Part shown: positions 25,880-35,053 of the stretch, piece by piece
Layout of the letters: the number at the start of each line of letters is the position of its first letter
How positions within the stretch are numbered: the first letter of the stretch is position 1
The notes under the pieces: generated by a model
Told to the model about the DNA's origin: nothing
Databases searched by the model: none
Seen by the model: the letters and a program-made list of their open reading frames with translations, nothing else
NCBI RefSeq assembly: GCF_001435575.1
Contig: NZ_AZEA01000010.1
Location: forward strand, 1 to 64,000
Reading direction: 5' to 3'
Source: Lentilactobacillus sunkii DSM 19904
GTDB taxonomy: Bacteria > Bacillota > Bacilli > Lactobacillales > Lactobacillaceae
DNA length: 64,000 nt
Translations under genes and position numbers: made by a program

Positions 25880-26824
25880 TTAGATTGTTTTGAGTTTCCC
25901 TCTGAAATCATCCAGAGTCTTATAACCTTTTTTATCCATAATTTCTTTTAATTCTTTAGAAATCCGTTCGAAAATTGGTGTGCCTTCATAACCGAATGCA
26001 GTTCCAATTTGAACCAAGTTGGCACCGCAAAGGACATGTTCGAAAACATCCATTCCTGACTTGATGCCACCAGTTCCAATGATGGAAATTTCTGGGTTCA
26101 ACCGTTGACGAAGGGCACGAACGTTAGCCAATGCAGTTGGCTTAACGTAGTCGCCGCCAAGTCCGCCAAAACCACCCTTTGGCTTAATCACTACTGATTC
26201 AGTCTCTGGATCAACAACCAAACCATTACCAATTGAGTTGATAACGTTGATGTAAGTAATTGGGAAGTCGTTGAGAACTTCGGCAATCCCATTAAATTGA
26301 TTAAAATCAAAGTATGGTGGCAGCTTCAAACCAAGTGGTTTTTTGAAGAACTTGAATGTTGAAGTCAAAACGTCCCGAACTGCGTCAAAGTCATAACCAA
26401 CTTGGGACTTCCCTTTAACGTTTGGGCATGACAGGTTCAATTCAGTTAAACCGCTAAATGAACTGTCCTGAACTTTTTTGAGCATTTCAATATTTTGATC
26501 AATTGACAAGCCGGCGATTGACAGGATAACCTGCTTACCGTTCTTGCCTTGGTTTTCTTCAGCAAATTTCAAATAATAATCGATCCCATGATTAGGCAAT
26601 CCCATTGAATTAATGCTTCCAAGGGGTAATGCCTTCATCCGTGGGCTTTCGTTTCCGGCCCGTTCTTCTGGTGTGGCACTCTTGGTAACACAACCACCAG
26701 CCATTGAATCCAATGTTTTGTTAAGCTCATCAGTGGTTGAGCAGCGAACGCCGGCAGCATTTAATAGTAAGTTATCGAATTGGTAGTCGCCAATGTGTGA
26801 GGCGAGTGAGATATTATTTTGCAT
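25880..26824 (-). CDS. pyrD: Dihydroorotate dehydrogenase, class 1A
   Basis: Oxidises dihydroorotate to orotate in UMP synthesis, FMN-dependent, probably with fumarate as acceptor as in class 1A enzymes. 314 residues. The catalytic cysteine lies in ELNLSCPN, and the FMN-binding part has [10 protein letters not shown]-like [12 protein letters not shown]. The start at 26824 follows GGGAGGAAGC; the longer frame to 26926 overlaps pyrE too far. It overlaps the end of pyrE by eleven bases and is the last gene of pyrFED. Confidence 0.92.
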   Translation of the reverse strand: MQNNISLASHIGDYQFDNLLLNAAGVRCSTTDELNKTLDSMAGGCVTKSATPEERAGNESPRMKALPLGSINSMGLPNHGIDYYLKFAEENQGKNGKQVILSIAGLSIDQNIEMLKKVQDSSFSGLTELNLSCPNVKGKSQVGYDFDAVRDVLTSTFKFFKKPLGLKLPPYFDFNQFNGIAEVLNDFPITYINVINSIGNGLVVDPETESVVIKPKGGFGGLGGDYVKPTALANVRALRQRLNPEISIIGTGGIKSGMDVFEHVLCGANLVQIGTAFGYEGTPIFERISKELKEIMDKKGYKTLDDFRGKLKTI

Positions 26825-27461
26825 TTGCTTCCTCCCGTTTTGTCCAGTCCCAAGGGGCTTTGTGCCAAGTTGATAAACGTGAATATTGTTCGTCTGAGAA
26901 TTTATTTTCTTTGTGACCTTGGGCAATCAAATCAGCGTAACTGAGTAGTGGAACGAGCTTCGTGTCTGCGTCGGCAAAGTTCTTGTCGGCATCCGGCAAT
27001 CCGTATGTGAATACCGATGCCACACCAATCACATTAACACCTTCATTGCGAACGGCTTTAACGGCTCCCAGGACACTTCCACCAGTTGAAATCAAATCAT
27101 CAATCAAAACAACTTTGTCATCCTTGGTGATTCGACCTTCAATCTGTTTGCCGGCACCATGATCCTTTGGCTTGGCTCGGACATAAATCAGTGGCAGGTC
27201 TAGTCGTTCGGCTACCCATGCAGCGTGGGGAATTCCGGCTGTGGCAACCCCACCAATAACTGTGGCATCAGGATAATTCTTTTTGATGTTTTCGGCTAAA
27301 CCGTCAGCAATCATGTCTCTAAGTGACGGAATTGAAATAGTCAATCGAAAGTCGGTGTAAATAGGAGATAAAATCCCGCTCGCATATCTAAATGGCTTTT
27401 CAAGGTTGATACTGACAATTTGGTTATCAATCAATGATTGAATAATTTGATTAGTTTGCAT
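26814..27461 (-). CDS. pyrE: Orotate phosphoribosyltransferase
   Basis: Joins orotate and PRPP to OMP. 215 residues with the PRPP-binding [13 protein letters not shown] and the flexible-loop segment [15 protein letters not shown]. The start at 27461 is fixed by GGAGGAATGGAACT-ATG; a longer frame to 27533 lacks an SD and lies wholly within pyrF. It overlaps pyrF and pyrD by eleven bases each, so the three genes are translationally coupled. Confidence 0.93.
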   Translation of the reverse strand: MQTNQIIQSLIDNQIVSINLEKPFRYASGILSPIYTDFRLTISIPSLRDMIADGLAENIKKNYPDATVIGGVATAGIPHAAWVAERLDLPLIYVRAKPKDHGAGKQIEGRITKDDKVVLIDDLISTGGSVLGAVKAVRNEGVNVIGVASVFTYGLPDADKNFADADTKLVPLLSYADLIAQGHKENKFSDEQYSRLSTWHKAPWDWTKREEANAK

Positions 27462-28170
27462 AGTTCCATTCCTCCAACATTTTATGATATGCGGCAACCG
27501 GATCTTCAGCTCGAATGATTGGCCGGCCGACAACTAATGCTAAACTACCATACTCGGCAGCCTGCTTTGGTGTGGCAGTCCGTGACTGATCATCCTTGGG
27601 GAAGTTGGCTGGTCGAATTCCTGGGGTAACATATAGGAAGTCATCGCCAACCTGTTCTTTTAACGAGCTCACTTCAAGTGGTGAAGTAATAACCCCATCG
27701 GCACCGGATCGCTTAGCTAATTTAGCCAATGAAACAACCTGATTGACCATATCTAATTTGCAGTTCTGCTCGTTTTCCAAAGCATCCTCGGTAATTGAGG
27801 TTAACTCGGTTACGGCAAGCAACTTGGGTGTTGGAACTCCAGCTTCTTCACTACCGAGTTCCAAACCTTCCTTAGCCGCTGAAATCATTTCCGAACCGCC
27901 AAGCGCATGAACAGTGGTATAGGTAACGCCCATCCGACCAATTTGCATCATTCCCATTTTGACTGTGTTGGGAATATCTTGAAGCTTGAGATCCAAGAAG
28001 ATTTTAAAGCCCTTATTAAGCAGCTCCTTAACGATTTCTGGCCCTTCACCGTAAAACAGCTCCATGCCGATTTTTACAGTCATGCCTTCGTCCGTTGGAA
28101 ACTGGTCGATAATTTTGAACAAGCCTTCTCGATTCCAAACATCAAGTGATACAATTAACGGTCCTCGCAT
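27451..28170 (-). CDS. pyrF: Orotidine 5'-phosphate decarboxylase
   Basis: Decarboxylates OMP to UMP. 239 residues with the catalytic DLKLQDIPNTV (DxKxxDI) and a C-terminal phosphate-binding LVVGRPI. SD GGAGG precedes ATG. First gene of the pyrFED operon; its transcript begins with a PyrR-type attenuator. The remaining pyr genes (pyrR, pyrB, pyrC, carAB) are not in the window. Confidence 0.93.
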   Translation of the reverse strand: MRGPLIVSLDVWNREGLFKIIDQFPTDEGMTVKIGMELFYGEGPEIVKELLNKGFKIFLDLKLQDIPNTVKMGMMQIGRMGVTYTTVHALGGSEMISAAKEGLELGSEEAGVPTPKLLAVTELTSITEDALENEQNCKLDMVNQVVSLAKLAKRSGADGVITSPLEVSSLKEQVGDDFLYVTPGIRPANFPKDDQSRTATPKQAAEYGSLALVVGRPIIRAEDPVAAYHKMLEEWNYAN

Positions 28171-28191
28171 AATTACCCTCCTGGTTGATTA

Positions 28192-28297
28192 CAGAAAAAG
28201 AGCCCGAGACTGCAGAACTCAGTACATCCCTGTACCAAATTCCTGCAAAATCACGGACTCTTTGATTATTTTGTCGTCCGCTTTTGGCCTCTCTGAA
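28192..28297 (-). promoter_or_regulatory. PyrR-type attenuator leader of pyrFED
   Basis: Leftward leader RNA with TTCAGAGAGGCC (28297-28286), a good match to the PyrR-binding consensus TCCNGNGAGGYT. It is followed by a strong terminator: AGAGTCCG and CGGGCTCT arms with an internal GCAG...CTGC stem-loop and a U run, ending about 20 bases before pyrF. Known mechanism: PyrR with UMP favours the terminator, giving pyrimidine feedback. Regulation is inferred from the motif and layout. Confidence 0.75.
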
Positions 28298-28326
28298 CCA
28301 AATTAAAGCTCTTTTATTTGTTTATA

Positions 28327-28355
28327 ACTTTATCACGTTGGACCAGGTTGTTCAA
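28327..28355 (-). promoter_or_regulatory. pyrFED promoter
   Basis: Leftward -35 TTGAAC (28355-28350), a 17-base spacer and -10 TAAAGT (28332-28327), about 30 bases before the PyrR-binding motif. Confidence 0.55.
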
Positions 28356-28437
28356 GTGAAACTTATTGATCACATTTGTTGAATATCGGGCGCATTCTGT
28401 GTATACTTCATGTATACAAAAGAAAGGAGTGATATCC

Positions 28438-28668
28438 ATGTCAGTTAAAATTCGCAAGGTTGGCAATTCGAACACCTTAACTGTCCCAAATGATATCAAA
28501 CCAATTGCACACGAGTTTGATGTCTTTCAGGGTAGAGATGGTGTAATTGTTTATGTCCCAAAGCACGACAATCCATTCCACAATGAAGCGTTCATAGAAT
28601 CACACGATTTAAAACAACAAGAAGAATTTGGGGGTAAATTAGTTGGCAATGAAATCCCCAAAGATTAG
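28438..28668 (+). CDS. mazE: MazE-type antitoxin
   Basis: 76-residue AbrB/MazE-fold antitoxin: N-terminal SVKIRKVGNSNTLTVPNDIK is the DNA-binding swapped-hairpin motif and the acidic C-terminal tail should wrap the toxin. The start at 28438 follows AAAGGAGTG; an in-frame ATG at 28366 has no SD. The toxin gene starts within its last 26 bases. The protein should repress the operon together with MazF. Confidence 0.85.
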   Translation: MSVKIRKVGNSNTLTVPNDIKPIAHEFDVFQGRDGVIVYVPKHDNPFHNEAFIESHDLKQQEEFGGKLVGNEIPKD

Positions 28669-29008
28669 ACCATACATCCCAAATCAACAAGACATCATCT
28701 ACATTGACTTCGATCCATCCGTCGGTCATGAAATCAGGAAACGACGACCTGCTCTGGTTTTAAGCAATCAAGGTTACAGTCGAATGACTCACTTGGTAGT
28801 GGTTGCCCCAATAACCCATGCAGTGAACAACTCGTTACGAGAAAGTGGCTTTCTAATCAGAGTTAATAACGAAAAGATTGATGGGTTTGTGAATCCACTT
28901 CAATTTTTTACTTATGATTTTCAAAGTCGTCATGCAGAATTTGTGAGCCTACTTGATACACCCTCCTTTGTCCAAGCTAAGCAAACAATCACCGATATCC
29001 TTAATTAA
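28643..29008 (+). CDS. mazF: MazF-type endoribonuclease toxin
   Basis: 121 residues from the TTG at 28643 (or 119 from the ATG at 28649). I prefer TTG because GGGGGTA lies eight bases before it. The PemK/MazF pattern is clear: QQDIIYIDFDPSVGHEIRKRRPALVLSN, VVAPITHAVNN, and LLDTPSFVQAKQTITDIL at the C terminus. MazF cuts mRNA at short sequence motifs; MazE blocks it. Unlike the two other toxin loci in this window, this pair looks intact. Confidence 0.88.
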   Translation: MAMKSPKIRPYIPNQQDIIYIDFDPSVGHEIRKRRPALVLSNQGYSRMTHLVVVAPITHAVNNSLRESGFLIRVNNEKIDGFVNPLQFFTYDFQSRHAEFVSLLDTPSFVQAKQTITDILN

Positions 29009-29094
29009 TCACCTTGCATTCCCAGAACATCCGTGTAATAATATGAACAGCAAAAATAAAGAATGTCAGCGAGCATTCATTTGGAGGAACGAAC

Positions 29095-30342
29095 ATGGAA
29101 AATACAAATACACTTACGCACAGCCGTACTTTTACAAAGAATCAGAAATGGGTAATTGCTTCTACCAGTTCTGGATTCGCATTGGAAAATATGGATGTGC
29201 TATTTTTATCCTTTGCAATGAGTTCAATGATTGGCCAATTACATCTTAGCGGTGGCGCTGCCGGGCTGATTGGCTCAATCACGAACTTGGGAATGTTATT
29301 TGGCGGCATTATGTTTGGCTTGATCGGTGACCGTTTCGGCCGGGTTAAGACTTTCACCTACACCATCTTCATCTTTGCATTCGCAACCGCAATGATGGCC
29401 TTTGCCAATAACATTACATTGATTTACATACTACGGTTCTTAGCCGGAATTGGTGCCGGTGGTGAGTATGGTGTCGGCATCTCAATGATTGCCGAATCAT
29501 TCCACAAGAACCAAATCGGTAAAATGACGTCCGTTGCTGCAATTGGCGGCCAGATTGGTGCCATTCTTGCAGCGGTCACAGCCGCAATCGTCATCCCTCA
29601 CCTGGGCTGGCATGCACTGTTCCTTGTTGGAATCGTACCAGTTGTCTTAACTTACTTTGTTCGTCGTCACTTGAGCGAAACTCAGGAATTCGTTGAAGCA
29701 AAGAAAGTTGAAGCAGAAAAGAAAGAATCAACAACCAGCGCCGTCTTCAAATACATGTTCAGTTCACCCAAATTAGCCTATCAAAGTTTTGCATTGATGA
29801 TTATGACCACTGTTCAAATTGCCGGATACTTCGGCTTAATGAACTGGCTGCCAATCATTGTTCAAAAACAATTGGGCTTAAACGTTTCAGGATCATCACT
29901 CTGGATGATTTCAACAATCATTGGAATGAGCCTTGGAATGATTACTTTCGGTTCAATCCTTGATTACTTCGGACCACGCCGGGCATTTGGAATCTTCCTG
30001 ATTGCCTCAGCAGCAATGGTCTTCACCATCACATTGGCACACAACACAATTTCTCTGCTTATCATTGGTGCCATCGTTGGCTTCTTCTCCAACGGCATGT
30101 TTGGTGGTTACGGTGCCGTTATCAGTCGCCTATACCCAACCGAAATCCGGTCAACTGCCAACAACGTCATCGTTAACATTGGCCGTGCGGTTGGTGGCTT
30201 CTCATCAGTCATTATCGGAATCCTGATGGACAACTATTCATTAACAGTTGTTATGGGCTTCTTATCAATCCTCTACGTCATCAGCTTCATCACCATGATC
30301 ACTTTACCCGGACTGAAGAAGTTGAGCTTGAAGCAAGCATAA
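29095..30342 (+). CDS. MFS transporter, aromatic acid/sugar-porter type
   Basis: 415 residues, twelve membrane segments. Segment 1 has ALENMDVLFLSFAM (Asp in the first segment, as in AAHS/metabolite:H+ symporters); the 2-3 loop has GLIGDRFGRVKTFTY, and the C-terminal half has a second motif (GYGAVISRLYPTEIRSTANN). Imports a small organic acid or similar; the substrate cannot be named. SD TGGAGGAA precedes ATG. Single gene with a terminator. Confidence 0.85.
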   Translation: MENTNTLTHSRTFTKNQKWVIASTSSGFALENMDVLFLSFAMSSMIGQLHLSGGAAGLIGSITNLGMLFGGIMFGLIGDRFGRVKTFTYTIFIFAFATAMMAFANNITLIYILRFLAGIGAGGEYGVGISMIAESFHKNQIGKMTSVAAIGGQIGAILAAVTAAIVIPHLGWHALFLVGIVPVVLTYFVRRHLSETQEFVEAKKVEAEKKESTTSAVFKYMFSSPKLAYQSFALMIMTTVQIAGYFGLMNWLPIIVQKQLGLNVSGSSLWMISTIIGMSLGMITFGSILDYFGPRRAFGIFLIASAAMVFTITLAHNTISLLIIGAIVGFFSNGMFGGYGAVISRLYPTEIRSTANNVIVNIGRAVGGFSSVIIGILMDNYSLTVVMGFLSILYVISFITMITLPGLKKLSLKQA

Positions 30343-30361
30343 TTAAATGAAATTTTTGATG

Positions 30362-30391
30362 AATCGTCGACATTTTGCCGGCGATTTTTTT
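30362..30391 (+). terminator. Terminator of MFS gene
   Basis: Hairpin AATCGTCG...CGGCGATT with a T run, about 20 bases after the stop. Confidence 0.75.
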
Positions 30392-30519
30392 ATTATTTGA
30401 ATAATTTCCTATAGTAGCCGATAATGGTTGTATAGGCACATTTAGGAATCCTGTTGTGAACGCAACGTCCAGGTTGGGAATCCTTGCCATGTACTTCGAA
30501 AGGTAGGTCAAAATTAGTA

Positions 30520-31155
30520 ATGGAAAAAATTATTGCGTTTGATATGGATGGAACGGTCGCTGAGACTTTCCCTGTTATCTTTGACTCGTTTAGAAGAACT
30601 GTTCATGATTACACTGGTAAGTGGATCAGTAACCAGGTCATCCTCGCCACTTTTGGAGCTAATGAAATTGGAATGCTTAAAGAGTTGGTTCCCGATTATT
30701 CTGATGAAGTGTTAAAAACCTTCCACGAAAATTATCGTCGGGCACATCTTCAGTTGCGCCACCCGTTTGAAGGCATCGAGAAATTAATCAAGGAACTTCA
30801 CGAACGTAAGGTTATCACACCAATGATCACCGGCAAAGGTGAACAAAGCCTGCAGGTCAGCCTTGATTCCCTCGGCTTGAGCGACTCTTTCTCTCCTGTA
30901 CTGTCGGGTTCACCGGACGGCTCCATTAAAGCAAAGCAGTTTGGTGATGTCATCAAGCAATATGGTGCCACCAAGGAAGACATGGCATACATAGGTGATG
31001 CCCCAAGCGACGTCACTGCTTGTAACGAAGCCGGGATCAAGTGCTACTCGGCTGCCTGGTCAATTAATGCCAAAACCAAAGAACTTGAAAAGCTCAACCC
31101 TGATGATACGTATACCTCGGTTGATCAGCTAAGAGAAAAACTAATCAATGAATAA
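30520..31155 (+). CDS. HAD-superfamily phosphatase
   Basis: 211-residue haloacid dehalogenase-like hydrolase: motif I FDMDGTV (residues 7-13, nucleophile Asp8), motif II TGK (about 107-109), and motif IV YIGDAPSD (about 157). Fits phosphoglycolate phosphatase-like subfamily IA; the physiological phosphoester is unknown. I place the start at 30520 after AAAGGTAGG; the frame extends twelve codons further without SD. Confidence 0.85.
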   Translation: MEKIIAFDMDGTVAETFPVIFDSFRRTVHDYTGKWISNQVILATFGANEIGMLKELVPDYSDEVLKTFHENYRRAHLQLRHPFEGIEKLIKELHERKVITPMITGKGEQSLQVSLDSLGLSDSFSPVLSGSPDGSIKAKQFGDVIKQYGATKEDMAYIGDAPSDVTACNEAGIKCYSAAWSINAKTKELEKLNPDDTYTSVDQLREKLINE

Positions 31156-31170
31156 TCTGTATGACTGAAC

Positions 31171-31202
31171 AAAGGCTGGATGGGTAATCACATCCAGCCT
31201 TT
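31171..31202 (+). terminator. Terminator of HAD phosphatase
   Basis: Perfect hairpin AAAGGCTGGATG / CATCCAGCCTTT, fifteen bases after the stop, followed by TTG-TTTTG. Confidence 0.8.
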
Positions 31203-31301
31203 GTTTTGTCTATTTATGATAAATCCTCTAATAATTGTCTGCCAACTGGAGTATAATTTATGCCAATCAAACAATTTTGCATGAAAGGACTTGATTATTT
31301 A

Positions 31302-32180
31302 ATGAAGATTGAAGAAGGATACATGCCATTCAAAGGCTACAAAACATACTATCGAATTGTTGGGGAAAAGACGCCTGGCAAGGCACCACTGCTACTAATT
31401 CATGGTGGTCCGGGATCCTCTCACAACTATTTCGAATTGCTCGACGATTACGCTGATACCGGCCGCCAATTGATTATGTATGACCAGGTTGGCTGTGGAA
31501 AATCTTCTCTTCCAGAAGACGAATCCATTTACGTTAAAGAAACCTGGGCGGAAGAATTAATCGCCCTCAGAAAATATTTGCACTTGGATGAAGTACATAT
31601 GCTCGGCCAATCATGGGGTGGAATGCTGGAAATGCTTTACCTGACCCATTACAGCCAGGAAGGTGTTAAAAGTGTCATGATCGATGGCTCACCTTCTTCC
31701 ATTCAGTTATGGATTAAAGAACAACACCGCCTGTTGAAATACCTCAGCTATGAAGACCGCCAGGCAATTGCCGAAGCAGAGCGTACCGGGGACTTTTCCG
31801 GTCCCAAATATTTGGCTGCCAACGACCGTTATATGGAAATGTACTGTTGGGATGATCCCGATGAAAATTCGCCAGAGCCATTACGTCGACCAACCAATGG
31901 TAAAAAAGCCAGCTTAATTGCCGAGGGACCCAACGAGTTCACCGAGAACGGCACAATCAGCGACTTTGACGTCACTGACGACCTAAAGAACATTCATGTA
32001 CCAGTGTTGGTTACCAACGGCACAGACGACCTCTGTACGCCGTTAATCGCCAAGACAGTTTACGATCATATTCCAGGTGCCAAGTGGCATCTATTTGCCA
32101 ACAGCCGTCATTTAGCCCTGCTGGATCAGCACGATGAATTTATCAACGTCCTTGATAGCTGGCTTAAAGAGAACGATTAG
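31302..32180 (+). CDS. pip: Proline iminopeptidase
   Basis: Releases N-terminal proline from peptides in the cytosol, part of lactobacillus peptide use. 292-residue alpha/beta hydrolase with HGGPGSSHNYF (oxyanion region), nucleophile Ser in GQSWGG, the acid in NGTDDLCTP, and catalytic His in SRHLALLDQH. Three in-frame starts are possible (31260, 31281, 31302); GAAAGGA lies twelve bases before 31302, and family proteins begin about here (MKIEEGYMPF). It is followed after two bases by yaaA. Confidence 0.88.
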   Translation: MKIEEGYMPFKGYKTYYRIVGEKTPGKAPLLLIHGGPGSSHNYFELLDDYADTGRQLIMYDQVGCGKSSLPEDESIYVKETWAEELIALRKYLHLDEVHMLGQSWGGMLEMLYLTHYSQEGVKSVMIDGSPSSIQLWIKEQHRLLKYLSYEDRQAIAEAERTGDFSGPKYLAANDRYMEMYCWDDPDENSPEPLRRPTNGKKASLIAEGPNEFTENGTISDFDVTDDLKNIHVPVLVTNGTDDLCTPLIAKTVYDHIPGAKWHLFANSRHLALLDQHDEFINVLDSWLKEND

Positions 32181-32182
32181 CG

Positions 32183-32926
32183 ATGAAAGTCATTATTTCA
32201 CCCGCTAAGAAAATGGTCGTTAATCAAGATGACTTTGATGTGCGGGGAATGCCGATGTATCTCGATCAAGCAGCTGAAATACTGAGTAAGTTGCGTAAAT
32301 TGAACTATGATCAGCTCAAAAAGCTGTGGCATACCAGTGACAAGCTGACTCAATCCAGTTACGAGCAATTACAGCAAATCGATCTGCACCGTCAACTGAC
32401 ACCGGCAATCCTCAGCTTTTCGGGGATTCAATATCAATATATGGCACCGGATCTGTTGAGTGAAGACGGTTTAGACTATCTACAGAATAGTCTTCGAATT
32501 CTGTCGGGATTTTACGGAATCCTGAAACCCTTCGATGGCGTGGCCCCCTATCGGTTTGATATGGATACGCGACTGGCAGTCGGTTCAGCAAAAAATATGT
32601 ATGATTATTGGGGTGACTGCATCTACCGATCCCTGGTCAATGATGGCCCGATCATCAATTTGGCCTCACAAGAGTATTCAAAAGCTGTCACCAAATTTCT
32701 GAAGCCCAACGATCAATTTATTAATATCACCTTTGGCCACCTGGTGGATGGTAGCATCAAAACCCGCGCAACCTTTGCCAAGATGGCCCGTGGTGAAATG
32801 GTCCGGTTTATGGCAGAGCACCAGGTTGCCGATGTTGAAGAACTGAAACAATTTGATTCACCTAATTATAAGTTCGCTGAGGCTTATTCATCAGAGACGA
32901 ATTTTGTATTCCTTCGTAAAAAATAA
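32183..32926 (+). CDS. yaaA: YaaA-family peroxide stress protein
   Basis: 247 residues of the YaaA (DUF328) family, recognised by MKVIISPAKKM at the N terminus and YRFDMDTRLAVGSAKNMYDYWG in the middle. E. coli YaaA is known to lower free iron during peroxide stress. It starts two bases after the iminopeptidase stop, so the two are probably cotranscribed. A terminator follows. Confidence 0.92.
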   Translation: MKVIISPAKKMVVNQDDFDVRGMPMYLDQAAEILSKLRKLNYDQLKKLWHTSDKLTQSSYEQLQQIDLHRQLTPAILSFSGIQYQYMAPDLLSEDGLDYLQNSLRILSGFYGILKPFDGVAPYRFDMDTRLAVGSAKNMYDYWGDCIYRSLVNDGPIINLASQEYSKAVTKFLKPNDQFINITFGHLVDGSIKTRATFAKMARGEMVRFMAEHQVADVEELKQFDSPNYKFAEAYSSETNFVFLRKK

Positions 32927-32938
32927 TTTTACAGTTGA

Positions 32939-32975
32939 GACACCTTCTCCTCCAAAGGATTTGGTGTCTTTTTTT
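32939..32975 (+). terminator. Terminator after yaaA
   Basis: GACACC...GGTGTC hairpin with seven T residues. Confidence 0.8.
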
Positions 32976-32994
32976 GATGGCAAATATTTTAAAA

Positions 32995-33012
32995 TGCAAG
33001 CATGTACTTGCA
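32995..33012 (+). promoter_or_regulatory. Candidate TetR operator
   Basis: Inverted repeat TGCAAG-CATGTA-CTTGCA, 63 bases before the ABC-2 permease gene whose operon ends with a tetR gene. Probably the operator through which that regulator represses its own operon. Confidence 0.55.
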
Positions 33013-33074
33013 TGCATTTAAAAATGGTGGTAATCTAAAAATCGTTAAAAACAAATATTTCAGGAGGCACCATC

Positions 33075-34400
33075 ATGAACTTAAAAAAATTTATTACCAG
33101 TAGAGGACCAATTCTAGCATTAGTTGTTGCCCTGCTTTATGGCATTTTTATCTTCGCTGTTTATTACACTGGATATCACGCAATGCCAACAAATATGGAC
33201 AAATTACCGGTTACAGTTGTCAGCAGCAACAAGCAAAATAGCAAGCTAACCAGTCAAATCACAAAGTCGTTACCTTTTGATACTGTTAAGACCACCTCTG
33301 ATTTGAGCAAAGCGAAAAAGAATTTGAATAACCGCAAAACATATCTTGTTATTCATGTCCCAAGCAATTTTTCAAAAAATGTAAAGGCGAACCAACCCGC
33401 TAAACTAAATTTTTATATTAACGAATCCAATCAAACATCGGTCGTTTCAGGAATGAAATCTGTGGCCAATACAATCGGATCTTCTGTAAGCCAGCAAGTC
33501 ATCTTAAAGAAAGGCGAAGCAATGCTGACAAAAGAGCCATTGATGAAGTTACAGACTCAGCTCAAAAAACAGGAAACCCTCCTCAAACAAAAAGCTGCTC
33601 AAGAAAAGCAAACTATCCAAGCATCACCGGCATCCAGCAGAGCACAACTTGCCGCAAAACTGCAACAAGAAACGGTATCGGAAAAAGCTAAAATTACCAA
33701 CGCAGCGACTGAAGGCCAACAAAAGATTCAACAGAAAGCCTCCGCTGCATATGCCCCGGTGAAGAATTCAGTCATGGTCAACATTCATACCACTAACAAG
33801 GTTTCAACCGGTCTCAACAACTCAATGGCGCCGTTTATTTCCAACCTCGCAATTTATCTCGGATCATTGATCGGCGCATTGTTACTTTACGGGTCTTTCG
33901 TTAAGTTCTCAAAATTAGTCGGCAAGTATCGATCATTTGCCCTCATGGAAATGTCGATGGTTATCCTTGCTGCCCTGGGTTCACTCTTTGTCAGTGCAAC
34001 AATTGTTGGGATGATGGGATTAGCTTGGTCAAAACTATGGTCTCTTTGGCTGATCCACGGACTGCTTTTGTTTGGCTCATATAATTTCAACGAAATGCTG
34101 GTCCTCGCGATGGGCCAGATCGGAACAGCCCTCAACATCCTCTTAACCATGATTCAAGTAGTTGCTGGTGCAGGAATGGTTCCAGTTGCGACGATGAACA
34201 GCTTCTTCAAAGCAAGTCACTATGTCTCACCAATGTTTTATGGCATTCAGGCGGATTTCAATACCATGTTTGGTGGATCCGCAATTACTGGTACCCTGGT
34301 GGGATTGGGACTACTAACAATTGCCGTTTTCTTAATCGATTTAATCATTGTGGCATTGCGAAAACACCAACCAATGTTACAATTTGAACAGTTAAGTTAA
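33075..34400 (+). CDS. ABC-2 type / YhgE-like membrane protein
   Basis: 441 residues: one N-terminal membrane segment (about 12-35), a large extracytoplasmic part (about 40-250) with a Lys/Gln/Ala-rich stretch likely to form a coiled coil (about 155-235), then about five membrane segments to the C terminus. This is the layout of YhgE/ABC-2 export permeases, although it is much shorter than YhgE (about 900). No ATPase is adjacent. The TetR-family gene 18 bases downstream suggests a drug- or envelope-stress-induced exporter; the substrate is unknown. Confidence 0.75.
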   Translation: MNLKKFITSRGPILALVVALLYGIFIFAVYYTGYHAMPTNMDKLPVTVVSSNKQNSKLTSQITKSLPFDTVKTTSDLSKAKKNLNNRKTYLVIHVPSNFSKNVKANQPAKLNFYINESNQTSVVSGMKSVANTIGSSVSQQVILKKGEAMLTKEPLMKLQTQLKKQETLLKQKAAQEKQTIQASPASSRAQLAAKLQQETVSEKAKITNAATEGQQKIQQKASAAYAPVKNSVMVNIHTTNKVSTGLNNSMAPFISNLAIYLGSLIGALLLYGSFVKFSKLVGKYRSFALMEMSMVILAALGSLFVSATIVGMMGLAWSKLWSLWLIHGLLLFGSYNFNEMLVLAMGQIGTALNILLTMIQVVAGAGMVPVATMNSFFKASHYVSPMFYGIQADFNTMFGGSAITGTLVGLGLLTIAVFLIDLIIVALRKHQPMLQFEQLS

Positions 34401-34418
34401 TAGAAATGGAGCGATAAC

Positions 34419-35003
34419 ATGGCTGCAACCCAATCCACAGACGACAAAATATTGACCGCATTTTCTGAATTACTATTCAGCAACGGCTACGAAGGCACCA
34501 CCACTAAAAAAATTGCTGAGCAGGCCGGGGTTAACGAAAGTACAATCTTCCGTCATTTTCAAGATAAGCACGGAATTCTGACAAAGTTGATCGAAGGATA
34601 TATGGCTGACATCAACAATATCAGTGATTCATTTGAAATCAAAGGTGACATTGTCCAAGATCTGATGCGGGTTGCGAAAACCTACGACCAGTTTATCGAG
34701 AACCACAAGTCCCTGTTCCTGCTGGGCCTACGGAATGGTTATCAATTCCCGGAAATCATCAGTGCCATTAAACAGCTGCCGACCCATTTAAAGGCTGTCC
34801 TGATCGAAAAGTTTACTGGAATGGTCAAAACTGGCGAGCTTGATAAAGACGTAGACCTGGATACTGCTGCGACAAACTTCATCCTGTTGAATTTTGGCAA
34901 TGCAGTATTCAAATATGCATATCCAAATGCCGGGTTGTATGTCCCAATGTCAAAATTCACCAAAGAAAATATTAAGGAATTTGCTGAAAAATTAAAATCA
35001 TGA
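34419..35003 (+). CDS. TetR-family regulator
   Basis: 194 residues. N-terminal HTH (about 10-55: LTAFSELLFSNGYEGTTTKKIAEQAGVNESTIFRHFQDKHGIL) is a clear TetR match; the rest is the helical ligand domain. It follows the YhgE-like gene in the same operon, after a good SD, and probably represses it through the inverted repeat at 32995-33012. Confidence 0.9.
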   Translation: MAATQSTDDKILTAFSELLFSNGYEGTTTKKIAEQAGVNESTIFRHFQDKHGILTKLIEGYMADINNISDSFEIKGDIVQDLMRVAKTYDQFIENHKSLFLLGLRNGYQFPEIISAIKQLPTHLKAVLIEKFTGMVKTGELDKDVDLDTAATNFILLNFGNAVFKYAYPNAGLYVPMSKFTKENIKEFAEKLKS

Positions 35004-35007
35004 ATTA

Positions 35008-35039
35008 AAAAGCGGATGCCCAAATTGGGTATCCGCTTT
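35008..35039. terminator. Bidirectional terminator, tetR and purine operon
   Basis: AAAGCGGATxCCC / GGGxATCCGCTTT; it closes the tetR operon and also the leftward purine operon after purD. Confidence 0.85.
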
Positions 35040-35053
35040 AGTGTTTAATTTCA

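Noticed and set aside
30400-30515. Possible riboswitch before the HAD phosphatase gene (repeated GGAATCC and short stems)
   Set aside because: I could not match it to any known riboswitch core, and no terminator or SD-sequestering fold is clear.
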